IMG/VR virus record: IMGVR_UViG_3300028569_000018
Span: 1-64,000 of that record
Strand: one strand, 5' to 3'
DNA length: 64,000 nt
DNA from: a virus
Translations under genes and position numbers: made by a program
Part shown: positions 16,425-26,290 of the stretch, piece after piece
Position numbering within the stretch: the stretch's first letter is position 1
Layout: each line of letters starts with the position of its first letter
The notes under the pieces: generated by a model
Databases searched by the model: none
The model's input: the letters and a program-made list of their open reading frames with translations, nothing else
Told to the model about the DNA's origin: nothing

Positions 16425-17294
16425 ATGACTCGAATTAAATTAAAATCATTACTAAAAGAAGATGCTGAAGACGATGTGACACAGCTAATTACTAAGGTAA
16501 AGAACTATGATGAATTCGTTGCAAAGTTGGGCGATTTAGTTAAAGATGATAAAGTACGCAATTTTCTAAATTCTGGTAAGATAGACGGCGATAAATCGGA
16601 CGACTCATTTACTGTAACGAGTAAGACACTTGCCGTTAAAGACCTTCGACCTACACAGAATGAAATAGATATTGAGAAGTCGTTAAAATACCCACTAACG
16701 AATGCACAATCATTAGAGAGCTGTTTAAAGGGGGTAGCCGTAACGCTGAAAGCACCGATAGTAACATATAAAGGTGAGTTTATAATAGACGGTCACCACA
16801 GATGGAGTCAATTATATGCTGTTAATAGCAAAGCAACAATTACATCATATGATTTAACTGGTGTTGAGTTAGACCCTATCGAAGTATTAAAAGTAATGCA
16901 ACTGGGCATCGGAGCAGAGTTGGGGAAACTACCCACAGGTGAGGTTGGTGGGCCAAATTTACTAACAGCTGGGCCGGATATTATAAAAAAATTTATAAGT
17001 AAAACAATTATACCTGATTGTATTTCGGTATTTAAACGGTTTCGGTCAAAAGTTGCAAATATCAATACGGCAGATGGTATAGCCGATGGTATTATTCTAC
17101 CAAATGTAGAAATGATGAAACGCAATTCGAAACCAGTACCGGGCGCACCTAAACGCCCAGTAATGCCACAGACTGATGATGCACCTAAAGTGCTTAATAA
17201 TTTAAAGGCGGGCCTTATCAATTATAATAAACCATATAATGCTTCCACTGAATCTATTTACAAGGAAATAAATAAAATACTTCAAAAACTATGA
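16425..17294 (+). CDS. tagged protein with ParB-like nuclease domain
   Basis: 289 residues. The short tag TRIKLKSLLKEDA is followed at about 70-150 by a ParB/Srx-like core: DLRPTQNEIDIEKSL, PIVTYKGEFIIDGHHRWSQL, where D-G-H-H-R (122-126) is the family signature. Such domains bind nucleotides or cut DNA. The C-terminal part includes a Pro-rich linker (KPVPGAPKRPVMPQTDDAP). It overlaps the next gene by 4 nt. An effector packaged with the genome is inference from the tag. Confidence 0.6.
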   Translation: MTRIKLKSLLKEDAEDDVTQLITKVKNYDEFVAKLGDLVKDDKVRNFLNSGKIDGDKSDDSFTVTSKTLAVKDLRPTQNEIDIEKSLKYPLTNAQSLESCLKGVAVTLKAPIVTYKGEFIIDGHHRWSQLYAVNSKATITSYDLTGVELDPIEVLKVMQLGIGAELGKLPTGEVGGPNLLTAGPDIIKKFISKTIIPDCISVFKRFRSKVANINTADGIADGIILPNVEMMKRNSKPVPGAPKRPVMPQTDDAPKVLNNLKAGLINYNKPYNASTESIYKEINKILQKL

Positions 17295-17644
17295 CTCGAA
17301 TTAAATTAAAAGGCCTTATAAAAGAAGCTGACGTCGTGCCTACTGACCCGACTGGTAATAAAATTAGTGACCCAACAGTCATTAGAAATCTTAACATGGC
17401 CGTAAAAGCTGTTAGCTCGGCAATTCGGCCGAAACTACTTCAGCTTATCGAAGACCCGGCCGCAGCAAAAGAACTCAAAAGTCCGGCACAACGTGCGGCG
17501 GTAGTAGGGGCTATTGCTATAGCATTTGGTATATCAGAAAAAGAATTCGCACAGATAGTAACTAAAATAAAGGGTATGCTTAATAAAGCAGAACCTGTCG
17601 AGACCACACCTGGTACGCCATCTAAAACATTTCCAGTAACATGA
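17291..17644 (+). CDS. tagged small alanine-rich protein
   Basis: 117 residues. It starts TRIKLKGLIKEADVV, nearly the same tag as the preceding gene (the first 16 bases are identical), then an Ala-rich helical domain (AKELKSPAQRAAVVGAIAIA) and a Pro/Thr tail. It overlaps both neighbours by 4 nt, so the three genes are translationally coupled. No function recognised. Confidence 0.6.
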   Translation: MTRIKLKGLIKEADVVPTDPTGNKISDPTVIRNLNMAVKAVSSAIRPKLLQLIEDPAAAKELKSPAQRAAVVGAIAIAFGISEKEFAQIVTKIKGMLNKAEPVETTPGTPSKTFPVT

Positions 17645-18009
17645 AAAAATCAAGACTAGAACAAATCATTCGGGAAGAACATAATGCCGTTCATGGTAAA
17701 AAGATAATTACAGAAGAAAGTTTAATTACTAAGATTCTGGCTTTAATCTTATCACCTAAGGTTAAGAAGGAAGTTGCTAAGATAAAGAAGACTCCTGAAT
17801 ATATTGAACTTGAACAACAAGCGACATTAGCCATTAAGGAGCTTGAAGCTATAAATAAAAAATTGGAACGGGTTTATGCTGACCGAGTAGATTTAGAAAA
17901 AGAAGCTAAAAAAATAGGAATAAAGGGTTATAGACAAGATATGGATTATTTCGAATTACGTGCATTGTTTGGTCCGATTTATAAAAAACTAGGGAAACAT
18001 AATATCTAA
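17641..18009 (+). CDS. tagged small coiled-coil protein
   Basis: 122 residues with a degenerate tag (KKSRLEQIIREEHNAV) and then IITEES. Residues 35-90 are charged and helical (AKIKKTPEYIELEQQ, LEAINKKLERVYADRVDLEK). It lies two bases before the tape measure gene. Confidence 0.6.
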   Translation: MKKSRLEQIIREEHNAVHGKKIITEESLITKILALILSPKVKKEVAKIKKTPEYIELEQQATLAIKELEAINKKLERVYADRVDLEKEAKKIGIKGYRQDMDYFELRALFGPIYKKLGKHNI

Positions 18010-18011
18010 TT

Positions 18012-20477
18012 ATGAAGGCCAAGGAAGAGCAACGTAAACTCAAACAGATTGAAGACCAAAATAAAATTCTAAAGGAACAGTTAGAATTAGAAAGTGTACA
18101 GGTTCAAAATTTAACTAAACAGGTTTCATTATTACAACAAAAAAAGAAACTAGACGAGGAAATAACTAATCAATCTAGAGACTACACAACTTTGTTGCAA
18201 GACCGTTTTAAGCGATTAAAGGATTCAGATAAAATAGAAGAAAGGCAACTGGCCCGTAGTATGGAACAGTTGAATATAGAAAAAGACCTAGAAGATATAG
18301 CGAATAAGTTAACCAAACTATCAAAAATTAAAGATGATAAACAATTAAAAGAATATAATCTAACTACGGAGCAGGTCAATGAGATACGGGAACAATTGAA
18401 ATTCATGGAAACAGCGTATAAGACACGTAAAGCCGACTTACCGTTAGTATATGCACAAATAGACGCTCAAAAGAAATTAAATGAAATAACAGCAAAATTT
18501 GGTAGTACTATTAAAGGGACGACCAAATTTTTAGACACTATAGAAGCAAAAATTAGAGCGATGCCCGTTGTCGGTGATATGCTTGGCGATGTATTACCAT
18601 TTGAAAACGTAAAAAAATCTATACAGGATAAAGTCGGTAAAACTTTGTTAAACGTATTCAGCAAGTCTTCAAAATCTGCCGAAGCAGTTGGTGCGGGTTT
18701 AGAAGGTGGTATGGCTGCCGGCACTAAAGGAGCGATGGTTTTTGGTACCACATTAACTGTAGCCACCGCTGGGATATTATTAGTAATCGGGGCTATTGTA
18801 ATGGCAATGAAGTTTTTTGTTGATACCGCATTGGAAGCTGACCATCATGTTACGGGAATTGCGAAGAATCTTAATATTTCAAAATCCGCAGCATTTGAAT
18901 TAGAACATTCATTAGGCCATCAGAATGAGTTTCTGGGTAAAAATGCTGTGTTATATGAAAATATAGTAAAATACTCAGATATTTTACATAAAAATTTCGG
19001 TCAGGCTGGGGCGGTGTTAGCAAAAGATGTGATGCCTAGAATGCAAGAGTTGCAACATAATATGCAATTATCGGATGAGGAGTTAGGTAGTATGGTGTCC
19101 ACCGCAGCGGTTTTAGGAACATCATTCGCCGGCACTGCAGATAAAGCATCGGAATTTGAAACTTCCGCAATAAACGCGACTAAGGAATTTTACGAACAAC
19201 GAGGCATACAGATAACAAACGCTGATTTGATGGCTGACGTTAGAGAAAACATGCAGCAAGTTACTGGTATAACTAAAAAGAGTCTAGCAATGTATGGAAA
19301 GTCGACAACGGAATTGCTTAAACAGGTACAAACGATACGTAAATTAGGATTAGAATTTGAACAAGTAGTAAAAATTTCGGAAGCTTCTTTAGACATTGAA
19401 AATAGTGTAGGAAATGAAATGCAGGCAAATGTATTGCTCGGTAAATCATTTAATCTTAATGCGGTGCGATATGCAAGTATTTACGGTAAGGTAGAAGATG
19501 TTGCAAAAGCAGTTAACGAACAATTTGAACAACAGAATGTTAGTTTAGAGTCATTTAATGATATGATACCGTTTCAGAAAAAACAAATGGCTCAGTTGTT
19601 TGGTATGGGTGAAGATGAGATACAACAAATGTTATTACGTAATAAATTACAGGATACATTAACGGATAAGTATGCTGATGGCGGGAAAGAAGTATTAGAT
19701 AATATTAGAACGGGGAAGACTTCTATAGAGGATGCTAAAAAGTTACTAGTACAACAAGGTAACCTTACAGAAGAGCAGGCACAGCAGTTAATTCTTGCAG
19801 AGAGAAAAACTACAGTACAGCAAGACATGGCAATGATTCAAGACCAATTGACTCAATCGATAAAAGCTAATATGCCGGGGATACAATCTTTTATTAAAAC
19901 GATAGCAGATTTTGGTACCGGAGTACAAAAGGCCGGCGGGTTGAAAAATTATATACTTGGTGGTGAAATTAAAACTGTTACATCAGAAAAAACTGGAAAA
20001 ACCGCAGACTATGAAACCGCAAATATTTTAAATATTGGTCACAGGGATGCACTTGAAGGATTAAGTAGAACATTTACTGATATGTTCCATGGAGAGTTTC
20101 ATTCAAGTTTATCGGATGTAATCACTAAAATCCGTAAAGAAAAAGCAGTGGCTACCTCCGAAGTTTCAGGGGGAGGTGCAACAGGCGGCTGGGGTACAGA
20201 ACAGCAGGATTTCATTTCACGCCCCGGCCAAGACCCGATATCATTTAATAGAGATGACATTATAATAGGAGCGACGTCTCCATTTGGTGGTTCGTCTGAT
20301 AACGGTGATACCATGAATATCCTAAAGGAACAAAATGCGTTACTTGAACAACTTATCGCAGCGACCTCAGGTCCAGTACATATTAAAATCGGTTCACGAG
20401 CAATTGAAGAATTAGATACCCAATTAAGTCTTCGAAAGAACTACAACATCGGTCCGGGCCGTGGTTTAGGTGTATAA
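18012..20477 (+). CDS. tail tape measure protein
   Basis: 821 residues. Residues 1-160 are almost continuous coiled coil. A Gly/Ala-rich stretch leads into a hydrophobic segment at about 245-275 (LTVATAGILLVIGAIVMAMK). A long helical body follows, and the C-terminus has RPGQDPISFNRDDIIIGATS and VHIKIGSRAIEELDTQL, which I recognise from tape-measure C-termini. It sets tail length and is delivered through the tube. Its location after the tagged genes and before the baseplate genes fits. Confidence 0.85.
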   Translation: MKAKEEQRKLKQIEDQNKILKEQLELESVQVQNLTKQVSLLQQKKKLDEEITNQSRDYTTLLQDRFKRLKDSDKIEERQLARSMEQLNIEKDLEDIANKLTKLSKIKDDKQLKEYNLTTEQVNEIREQLKFMETAYKTRKADLPLVYAQIDAQKKLNEITAKFGSTIKGTTKFLDTIEAKIRAMPVVGDMLGDVLPFENVKKSIQDKVGKTLLNVFSKSSKSAEAVGAGLEGGMAAGTKGAMVFGTTLTVATAGILLVIGAIVMAMKFFVDTALEADHHVTGIAKNLNISKSAAFELEHSLGHQNEFLGKNAVLYENIVKYSDILHKNFGQAGAVLAKDVMPRMQELQHNMQLSDEELGSMVSTAAVLGTSFAGTADKASEFETSAINATKEFYEQRGIQITNADLMADVRENMQQVTGITKKSLAMYGKSTTELLKQVQTIRKLGLEFEQVVKISEASLDIENSVGNEMQANVLLGKSFNLNAVRYASIYGKVEDVAKAVNEQFEQQNVSLESFNDMIPFQKKQMAQLFGMGEDEIQQMLLRNKLQDTLTDKYADGGKEVLDNIRTGKTSIEDAKKLLVQQGNLTEEQAQQLILAERKTTVQQDMAMIQDQLTQSIKANMPGIQSFIKTIADFGTGVQKAGGLKNYILGGEIKTVTSEKTGKTADYETANILNIGHRDALEGLSRTFTDMFHGEFHSSLSDVITKIRKEKAVATSEVSGGGATGGWGTEQQDFISRPGQDPISFNRDDIIIGATSPFGGSSDNGDTMNILKEQNALLEQLIAATSGPVHIKIGSRAIEELDTQLSLRKNYNIGPGRGLGV

Positions 20478-20490
20478 ATCTAGATTTGTA

Positions 20491-20498
20491 ATATTTAT
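20491..20498 (+). promoter_or_regulatory. late-type box ATATTTAT
   Basis: GTAATATTTATAGATAATA, 8 nt before the start at 20507. Confidence 0.5.
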
Positions 20499-20506
20499 AG
20501 ATAATA

Positions 20507-23500
20507 ATGGCACTAACCGAACTAAAATCTATACTGTCTAATTTTAGACGCCCGATGAACTCTAATCCTTTAGATAAAAAGGGAAAAGATAAAGTTGAGC
20601 CCGTTAAAACTTCGACAAAAGACGAAACTCTTTCAAGAACGTCTAATCTAGCGCCTATAAGCTCGAATAAGAGCGGTGGTGATTTAACTAAGACACATTT
20701 AAAGTCCTTTATAAAGACTGTGAAATTGGGCGTGTTTGACGCTTTTTCAATGCCTAAGTTAAATTCCATAATTGCGGGCAATAAGAACGAATTCAGTAAT
20801 ATACAAATTACTAAAGAACCAGCCGGAACGAACAATAATTCTAGTACTGTAGATATTACTAGAGCAAACAACGGGACTGATAATAATACAAGTCCAGTGT
20901 ATGTTACTAACTCCGTATTGGGTAAGAATAATAATTCAAGCGATGTAAAAACTGTTAGCGTTCTACAGGATAGATTATTATCTATTATGAATAGCGGTTT
21001 AGATGTTGATAATATTCCGGTGAAGTATGTAGTTTCAGGTAAATTACTGACTGATATATCGGATATCAATATTGATTATAATCCACCTAAATACATTAAC
21101 ACTCCGTCGATGCTACATATTGGTAGCACCGGACCGGGTTCGAATGCAAGTATTTTAGATATAGACACCATCCCATTACAATATCAGGTTTCTGGGAAAT
21201 TATTAACCGATATATCAACATTAAATATTGATAGTATCCCATTACAATATCAAGTTTCGGGGAAATTATTAACCGATATATCAACATTAAATATTGATAG
21301 TATCCCATTACAATATCAAGTTTCGGGGAAATTATTAACGGATATATCAACTCTTAATATTGATAGCATTCCTACTCAATATCAAGTTTCTGGGAAATTA
21401 TTAACGGATATATCAACATTAAATATTGATAGCATTCCTACTCAATATAAGAATATCGTTAATCTAGGACAATTTAACCCATTCAATACCGGGCAATCAC
21501 AATTAGACATTAATTCGGTACCGAACAAGTACATTATATCCGGGAAATTATTAACTGATACTTCAGTACTTAATATTGATTCAATACCAACTCAATATCA
21601 AAATATAGTTGCATTGGGACAATTCAATCCTGATAAACCAGGTAACTCTATTTTAGATATAGATACAACACCAACAAAATACTCGTTACTAGTAGGCTCA
21701 GGTAGATTGAATAATGATAATATTGCAGACATATCAAATCAAAGATGGTCAGGGTTAGTACCACCAGCAGTAAATTTTTTTAGACCCGACGTTCAACACG
21801 GTGCGAAAGGATTCACGACATATTTTACCGATAAAAATAATACGCAGTTCGTAGGCGTCGACGGTCTTCAATATGGATATACTGATACAATTCAATTACC
21901 GTTAACAAATACTAAATACCCAGCTCAAGGTATTGCGGGCTTATCAACACAACTAGGTGCGGGTTCTATATTCAATTATATTAAGGATGGTGCTCCTGCA
22001 ACGAAGCAATTTTCTAAAGGCTATAGCTCGACCAATACATACGGTTCAATAGTATTGGATGGTAGAACTGATGCAAAAAATAGCCCATTATATTTAAAGA
22101 GCACTGAAACAAATTCGCCGTCAGCACTAGATGAATTATATAGTAAGTATAATTTACAAGATGATAGCTACAATCCTTGGTACATACCGCAACCGTTTGT
22201 GTTACGTGGTATTCAACGCAAAGGTAATAAGGGACTTCAGCGTTGGGGTGGAAGTGCATTAGCAGATGATGGACTAATTAGAGCCGGTATGGCTGCTTCT
22301 GTAGAAAGAAGTGCATTTGACGTTACAAGACTATCACAATGGATAGCATCACCTAAAGGATTATTATGGGTAACTAAACAAGTAGGTTTAGGATTTTCTA
22401 ATCCAAAGGTTGAACACAAAACGCCGCTAATAGGACAAACCAGAATTCACACAGGAATAACAAGTTTATTATCAGTACCGACAACAGCATTTGGATTACA
22501 CCTTACCAGACACGGATTGCCGTTTCTAAATAGCATCGATAGTTATGAGAATGTATTATTACATAACAGATTATCTGATTTAAAGGAAAATTATTTCGGT
22601 AAGTATACTGCAGGGAATGTTGTACGAACACCCGTCCCAACATTCCCTGGCGGTCCTAGTTTAATGTTATCAGGAATTGGCGGACCAAACTCAGCATACG
22701 GTCTAGGGTACACTCTAATTAGAAGAGTATCAGTACCAAACTTAATGAATCGGGTGCAGGCGAGACTTGATGAAAAATACGGAGAAGAATCAATATTAGG
22801 TGGCGCACAAATATACACGAATGTAGTGACAGGATATAATTCATACGCACTTAAATTATACTCTGGCACCGGTATTGCAATGAATGGTCCATTTGGTACA
22901 CAAGGTAATGTTGCAATCGATGCAACGCGAAAAGGCCAATTGTACGATGCAGGTAAAATGTCGTACAACCCAAACAAAAACACATCAGCGCCGAATCCAT
23001 TTAAGCGCGAATCTGATATAGATAGAGGAACTCAAGGCGGTAATACTATTGAATCTGCTGACCGTGGTTCGGGCGATAATGCTATCAAGAATTATTCTAC
23101 ATTAATGTATTCTCAATTGACGCGAAAGAAAACTCAGCGGTTTCAAGATTTCAGAGAGGATATAGATAATAAATTACGAAAAACCTTTAGTACAGACCCA
23201 GCAAAAACTCCTTTCAGTGAATATAATTTAGAAAAATTCGGTTGGGGCGACCAAGGTAAGGTTGGTGAAAACCGTGATGATTTTACTAAAGCTTCTAATC
23301 GAGGCGATAAAGTAAATCAGGTCGATGCTAAGGTAGGTACAGCCAATAGGATTAAGTTAGACGAAGCGGGTAAGTTAGCAAAAGGTGATTACAGTGATAT
23401 CCCCGGTGTTTCACCTAACACGACAGACTTTATCGCATTTTATTTTGCCGGACCTAAACATCATAAAGATGGTGCTGGAGATGATATGATGGTATTCCGT

Positions 23501-24022
23501 GCTAATATACAAGGATTTTCTGATTCATTTGCACCTGAGTGGACGCCTGCTAAGATAATGGGTAGAGCTGACAGTGCATACATATATACTGGGTTTGACC
23601 GAAACATATCATTTACATTTACAGTCGCTGCTACTAGTAGAGAGGAGATGAAACCGATGTGGAGAAAGCTTAACTATCTTGCCACATATACGATGCCTGA
23701 TTATGGCGATAATAATAGAATGGTCGGACCGTTTATGCGAATTACATTAGGTAACTTATTTCAGAATACACCAGGCTTTATTGAATCATTAAGTGTCGCA
23801 ATACCAGATGAAGCTACATGGGAGATTAACCAAGGTGATACTGATAAAGATATGCTACGGTTGCCGATGATGGCTGAAGTAAATATTACATTTAAAGTAC
23901 TTGCAGATTATCGTCCGCAGAAGTTAGGAAGAGCATATTCACTTTCACCATTTGGCAAGGCGTCTAAAGATAAAACGGATAGTAATTGGTTGTATGATTC
24001 AACCAATGACATTAATAAATAA
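20507..24022 (+). CDS. large baseplate/hub structural protein with 22-residue repeats
   Basis: 1171 residues. Residues 1-170 are low-complexity. Residues about 170-410 are built of a 22-residue repeat (QYQVSGKLLTDISTLNIDS form), with four near-perfect copies and flanking decayed copies. The C-terminal domain (DFIAFYFAGPKHHKDG, FSDSFAPEWTPAKIMGRADS, YIYTGFDRNISFTFTVAATS, WEINQ) matches a domain I associate with baseplate proteins of T4-like marine phages. A LysM protein gene follows after 6 nt. Probable baseplate component; the repeats may be an elongated spacer. Confidence 0.75.
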   Translation: MALTELKSILSNFRRPMNSNPLDKKGKDKVEPVKTSTKDETLSRTSNLAPISSNKSGGDLTKTHLKSFIKTVKLGVFDAFSMPKLNSIIAGNKNEFSNIQITKEPAGTNNNSSTVDITRANNGTDNNTSPVYVTNSVLGKNNNSSDVKTVSVLQDRLLSIMNSGLDVDNIPVKYVVSGKLLTDISDINIDYNPPKYINTPSMLHIGSTGPGSNASILDIDTIPLQYQVSGKLLTDISTLNIDSIPLQYQVSGKLLTDISTLNIDSIPLQYQVSGKLLTDISTLNIDSIPTQYQVSGKLLTDISTLNIDSIPTQYKNIVNLGQFNPFNTGQSQLDINSVPNKYIISGKLLTDTSVLNIDSIPTQYQNIVALGQFNPDKPGNSILDIDTTPTKYSLLVGSGRLNNDNIADISNQRWSGLVPPAVNFFRPDVQHGAKGFTTYFTDKNNTQFVGVDGLQYGYTDTIQLPLTNTKYPAQGIAGLSTQLGAGSIFNYIKDGAPATKQFSKGYSSTNTYGSIVLDGRTDAKNSPLYLKSTETNSPSALDELYSKYNLQDDSYNPWYIPQPFVLRGIQRKGNKGLQRWGGSALADDGLIRAGMAASVERSAFDVTRLSQWIASPKGLLWVTKQVGLGFSNPKVEHKTPLIGQTRIHTGITSLLSVPTTAFGLHLTRHGLPFLNSIDSYENVLLHNRLSDLKENYFGKYTAGNVVRTPVPTFPGGPSLMLSGIGGPNSAYGLGYTLIRRVSVPNLMNRVQARLDEKYGEESILGGAQIYTNVVTGYNSYALKLYSGTGIAMNGPFGTQGNVAIDATRKGQLYDAGKMSYNPNKNTSAPNPFKRESDIDRGTQGGNTIESADRGSGDNAIKNYSTLMYSQLTRKKTQRFQDFREDIDNKLRKTFSTDPAKTPFSEYNLEKFGWGDQGKVGENRDDFTKASNRGDKVNQVDAKVGTANRIKLDEAGKLAKGDYSDIPGVSPNTTDFIAFYFAGPKHHKDGAGDDMMVFRANIQGFSDSFAPEWTPAKIMGRADSAYIYTGFDRNISFTFTVAATSREEMKPMWRKLNYLATYTMPDYGDNNRMVGPFMRITLGNLFQNTPGFIESLSVAIPDEATWEINQGDTDKDMLRLPMMAEVNITFKVLADYRPQKLGRAYSLSPFGKASKDKTDSNWLYDSTNDINK
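21170..21433 (+). repeat. four tandem 66-bp in-frame repeats
   Basis: Copies at 21170-21235, 21236-21301, 21302-21367 and 21368-21433, differing at only a few bases, encode 22-residue units IP(L/T)QYQVSGKLLTDIS then TLNIDS. Degenerate copies lie on both sides (21017-21080, 21518-21580). Near identity points to recent slippage or unequal recombination. Confidence 0.9.
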
Positions 24023-24028
24023 TCAGTA

Positions 24029-24340
24029 ATGGAAAGATACGATATAGCAAAAGAATTAAAGTCAGATACCGGTAAACGGTACAATAGTACGACGTTACCA
24101 CCAACCGTACAAAAGGAAGCTACTGATATTTACATCATTACTGTAATAGGTGATAGATTAGATTTAATTGCTTATGATTATTACGGTGACGCTACAAAGT
24201 GGTGGACTATTGCCGCGGCAAATCCTAACGCATTCAAATACAACGGGTCGTTAGCAGTTGAACCGGGACTACAATTACGTGTACCAATATCAGCAGCGAC
24301 AACCGAAACACAGTACGCTACTCAGAACGCGAATCGATAG
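24029..24340 (+). CDS. LysM-containing baseplate protein (gp53-like)
   Basis: 103 residues. ATDIYIITVIGDRLDLIAYD, YYGDATKWWTIAAANPN and VEPGLQLRVP form a LysM/tail-X-type domain, as in the LysM segment of T4 gp53. It probably bridges baseplate parts. It sits between two baseplate genes with a 6-nt gap upstream. Confidence 0.75.
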   Translation: MERYDIAKELKSDTGKRYNSTTLPPTVQKEATDIYIITVIGDRLDLIAYDYYGDATKWWTIAAANPNAFKYNGSLAVEPGLQLRVPISAATTETQYATQNANR

Positions 24341-24346
24341 GTTTTT

Positions 24347-24354
24347 ATATTTAT
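24347..24354 (+). promoter_or_regulatory. late-type box ATATTTAT
   Basis: TTTTTATATTTATTATCG, 9 nt before the start at 24364. Confidence 0.5.
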
Positions 24355-24363
24355 TATCGCATT

Positions 24364-26289
24364 ATGACATATACTAATCTAAATAATCCGTTTTACAACG
24401 ATATATCCGACTCAGTCAAGAAAGAACTGGATGCTCGGGCGTCGTTATATGGCACGCAGAACCGAGGTGGTACATCTGGGGATAAAGTACATGATTGGTT
24501 ATACGGTAAAACGGCATATGTTAGAGTTAGATTCAATGATGGTAAGTCAGATAAAGTCGTATTAGAGCCGCCATTGGAAGGGTTTAAAACGATGTATGGT
24601 AAGGACCTATACCCTAAACCATTAATTACGGCCGTTAACATTTCTAATGAAGGTGATTATTGCTCATTAATGAAAGCTGATATCCACTTTACTGTATTCA
24701 CTCTAGCACAATTGGAGGAATTTTTAGGGACATTATTATTTGTTCAAGGACAAAAGGACGGTAAGCAACCGGTATCTATAGATTATGGATGGACGATAGG
24801 CGGTCACGATGGCCGGGATGGTATGGAAGAAACATTGACCGGGTCAGTATATAATTTTGATTGGACTCTCCGCGCCGATGGCGGGTTTGACTGTGTAAGT
24901 AAAGTAATTGCCGCCGGATTTTTTAGCATTAATACGAACTCCGATGCTACGTCACCACTGACCACTAAAACCACGGCAGGTGATATCGAAACAAAAGCAT
25001 ATAGTTGGATAGATACTATATCGATACTTCCTTTTGGTGGGAAGTATGTTTTAGCTGGTTTTGAAAAATTTGTACTTCCAGGTAAACGTGCAGGTATTGC
25101 ATTAATAGAGCGCCCCATACGAGACAAAAGCAAACCAGAAGATGCCCAAAATGCACCATCCGGTAACTATGTAACACTAGAGTGGATATGTATGGCGGTA
25201 TCTAAAACCATCACCTTGAACTCGGAAAATTATCGTAGAGACGATGCATATCCGTTATTTATAGCTGATAAAGAAAGTACGTTAGGCTGGACGTACAACC
25301 AAATTTACATCATTACCTCAGCTGACCCGAAGAATATACTATTACCCGGAGTGTCAGAATATAACGGAGTAGATTTAACGGAGAAAGTAGAAAAAGATAT
25401 CACCGTGCTAATTAATAACTCATCAGGTACACATGATTTAAGTAAAATATTAATAAGTGTGACATTTCTACAGTCGGTCTTAGAGTCACAACGTTCTACA
25501 TTATCAATGCGTATGAATGGTAAGGGCGTTGATAAATCAGTAATAACATTTTTCAATACAATATTTGAGAAAATATCATTTGCTACTGGAGGTATATACA
25601 ATTTAGCTTTATGCGCACCATCAGTACCGGACGACAAATCTGCAGATTATAAACATAGCCAAGATACATGGATTGTATATGATACCGGATATATTCCAGG
25701 ACTGAATTCTAAGAAGGAACCGCTTAATGGCGATAAGGTGTACACCATACCTGTTATATCTGCAAAGCCGAATACTAGTAACGGTATATGCCGGACCGTT
25801 GCAATACAATCCAATTTACCCGGAGCAATGGCTACGGCACAGTATATATCAGCAGCTGCCACGTTAACTGGGTTGCGAAATGTATCGATAGGAAATGTTG
25901 TTTCAACAACCCGGGAAGATTATGATTTTAATGCCGCTCTTGATGCCGCGAAGGAGTCGATAATTAAGCTCAAAAAAGCACTCGGAGCAAACGGGTTCAT
26001 TCAAGATGATGTAGATAAACTGGCTGCTGCCCTACGTGAATATAAGATGTTACTAATGAACTCAAAAGACCCTGGTACCGCTAAATGTTTTACCGGCGCA
26101 CCAATACCAGTAACTCTATCGATAACGATGGACGGGATAAAAGGATTTAGAGCCGGCAATGTATTTACGATTAGCTATTTACCAAAAGCATACAAAGATA
26201 TCGTATTCACAGTTACAAAAATACAGCATACAATACAGAATAATGATTGGACTACCACATTAACGACCGTATGTAGATTAAAGGTATAA
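24364..26289 (+). CDS. baseplate hub-like structural protein
   Basis: 641 residues. The region YPKPLITAVNISNEGDYCSL, KADIHFTVFTLAQLEEFL and the following DYGWTIGG and GSVYNFDWTLRADGGFDC recall large hub/baseplate proteins of T4-like marine phages, in which a G-W-x-x-G loop follows a strand-rich N-domain. The C-terminal 110 residues (PVTLSITMDGIKGFRAGNVF, FTVTKIQHTIQNNDWTTTL) resemble the terminal strands of tail hub proteins. Likely part of the hub; exact T4 equivalent uncertain. Confidence 0.7.
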   Translation: MTYTNLNNPFYNDISDSVKKELDARASLYGTQNRGGTSGDKVHDWLYGKTAYVRVRFNDGKSDKVVLEPPLEGFKTMYGKDLYPKPLITAVNISNEGDYCSLMKADIHFTVFTLAQLEEFLGTLLFVQGQKDGKQPVSIDYGWTIGGHDGRDGMEETLTGSVYNFDWTLRADGGFDCVSKVIAAGFFSINTNSDATSPLTTKTTAGDIETKAYSWIDTISILPFGGKYVLAGFEKFVLPGKRAGIALIERPIRDKSKPEDAQNAPSGNYVTLEWICMAVSKTITLNSENYRRDDAYPLFIADKESTLGWTYNQIYIITSADPKNILLPGVSEYNGVDLTEKVEKDITVLINNSSGTHDLSKILISVTFLQSVLESQRSTLSMRMNGKGVDKSVITFFNTIFEKISFATGGIYNLALCAPSVPDDKSADYKHSQDTWIVYDTGYIPGLNSKKEPLNGDKVYTIPVISAKPNTSNGICRTVAIQSNLPGAMATAQYISAAATLTGLRNVSIGNVVSTTREDYDFNAALDAAKESIIKLKKALGANGFIQDDVDKLAAALREYKMLLMNSKDPGTAKCFTGAPIPVTLSITMDGIKGFRAGNVFTISYLPKAYKDIVFTVTKIQHTIQNNDWTTTLTTVCRLKV

Positions 26290-26290
26290 C

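Noticed and set aside
21170-21433. CRISPR-like array
   Set aside because: Direct 66-bp repeats have no spacers, are in frame with a long ORF and encode a regular 22-residue unit.
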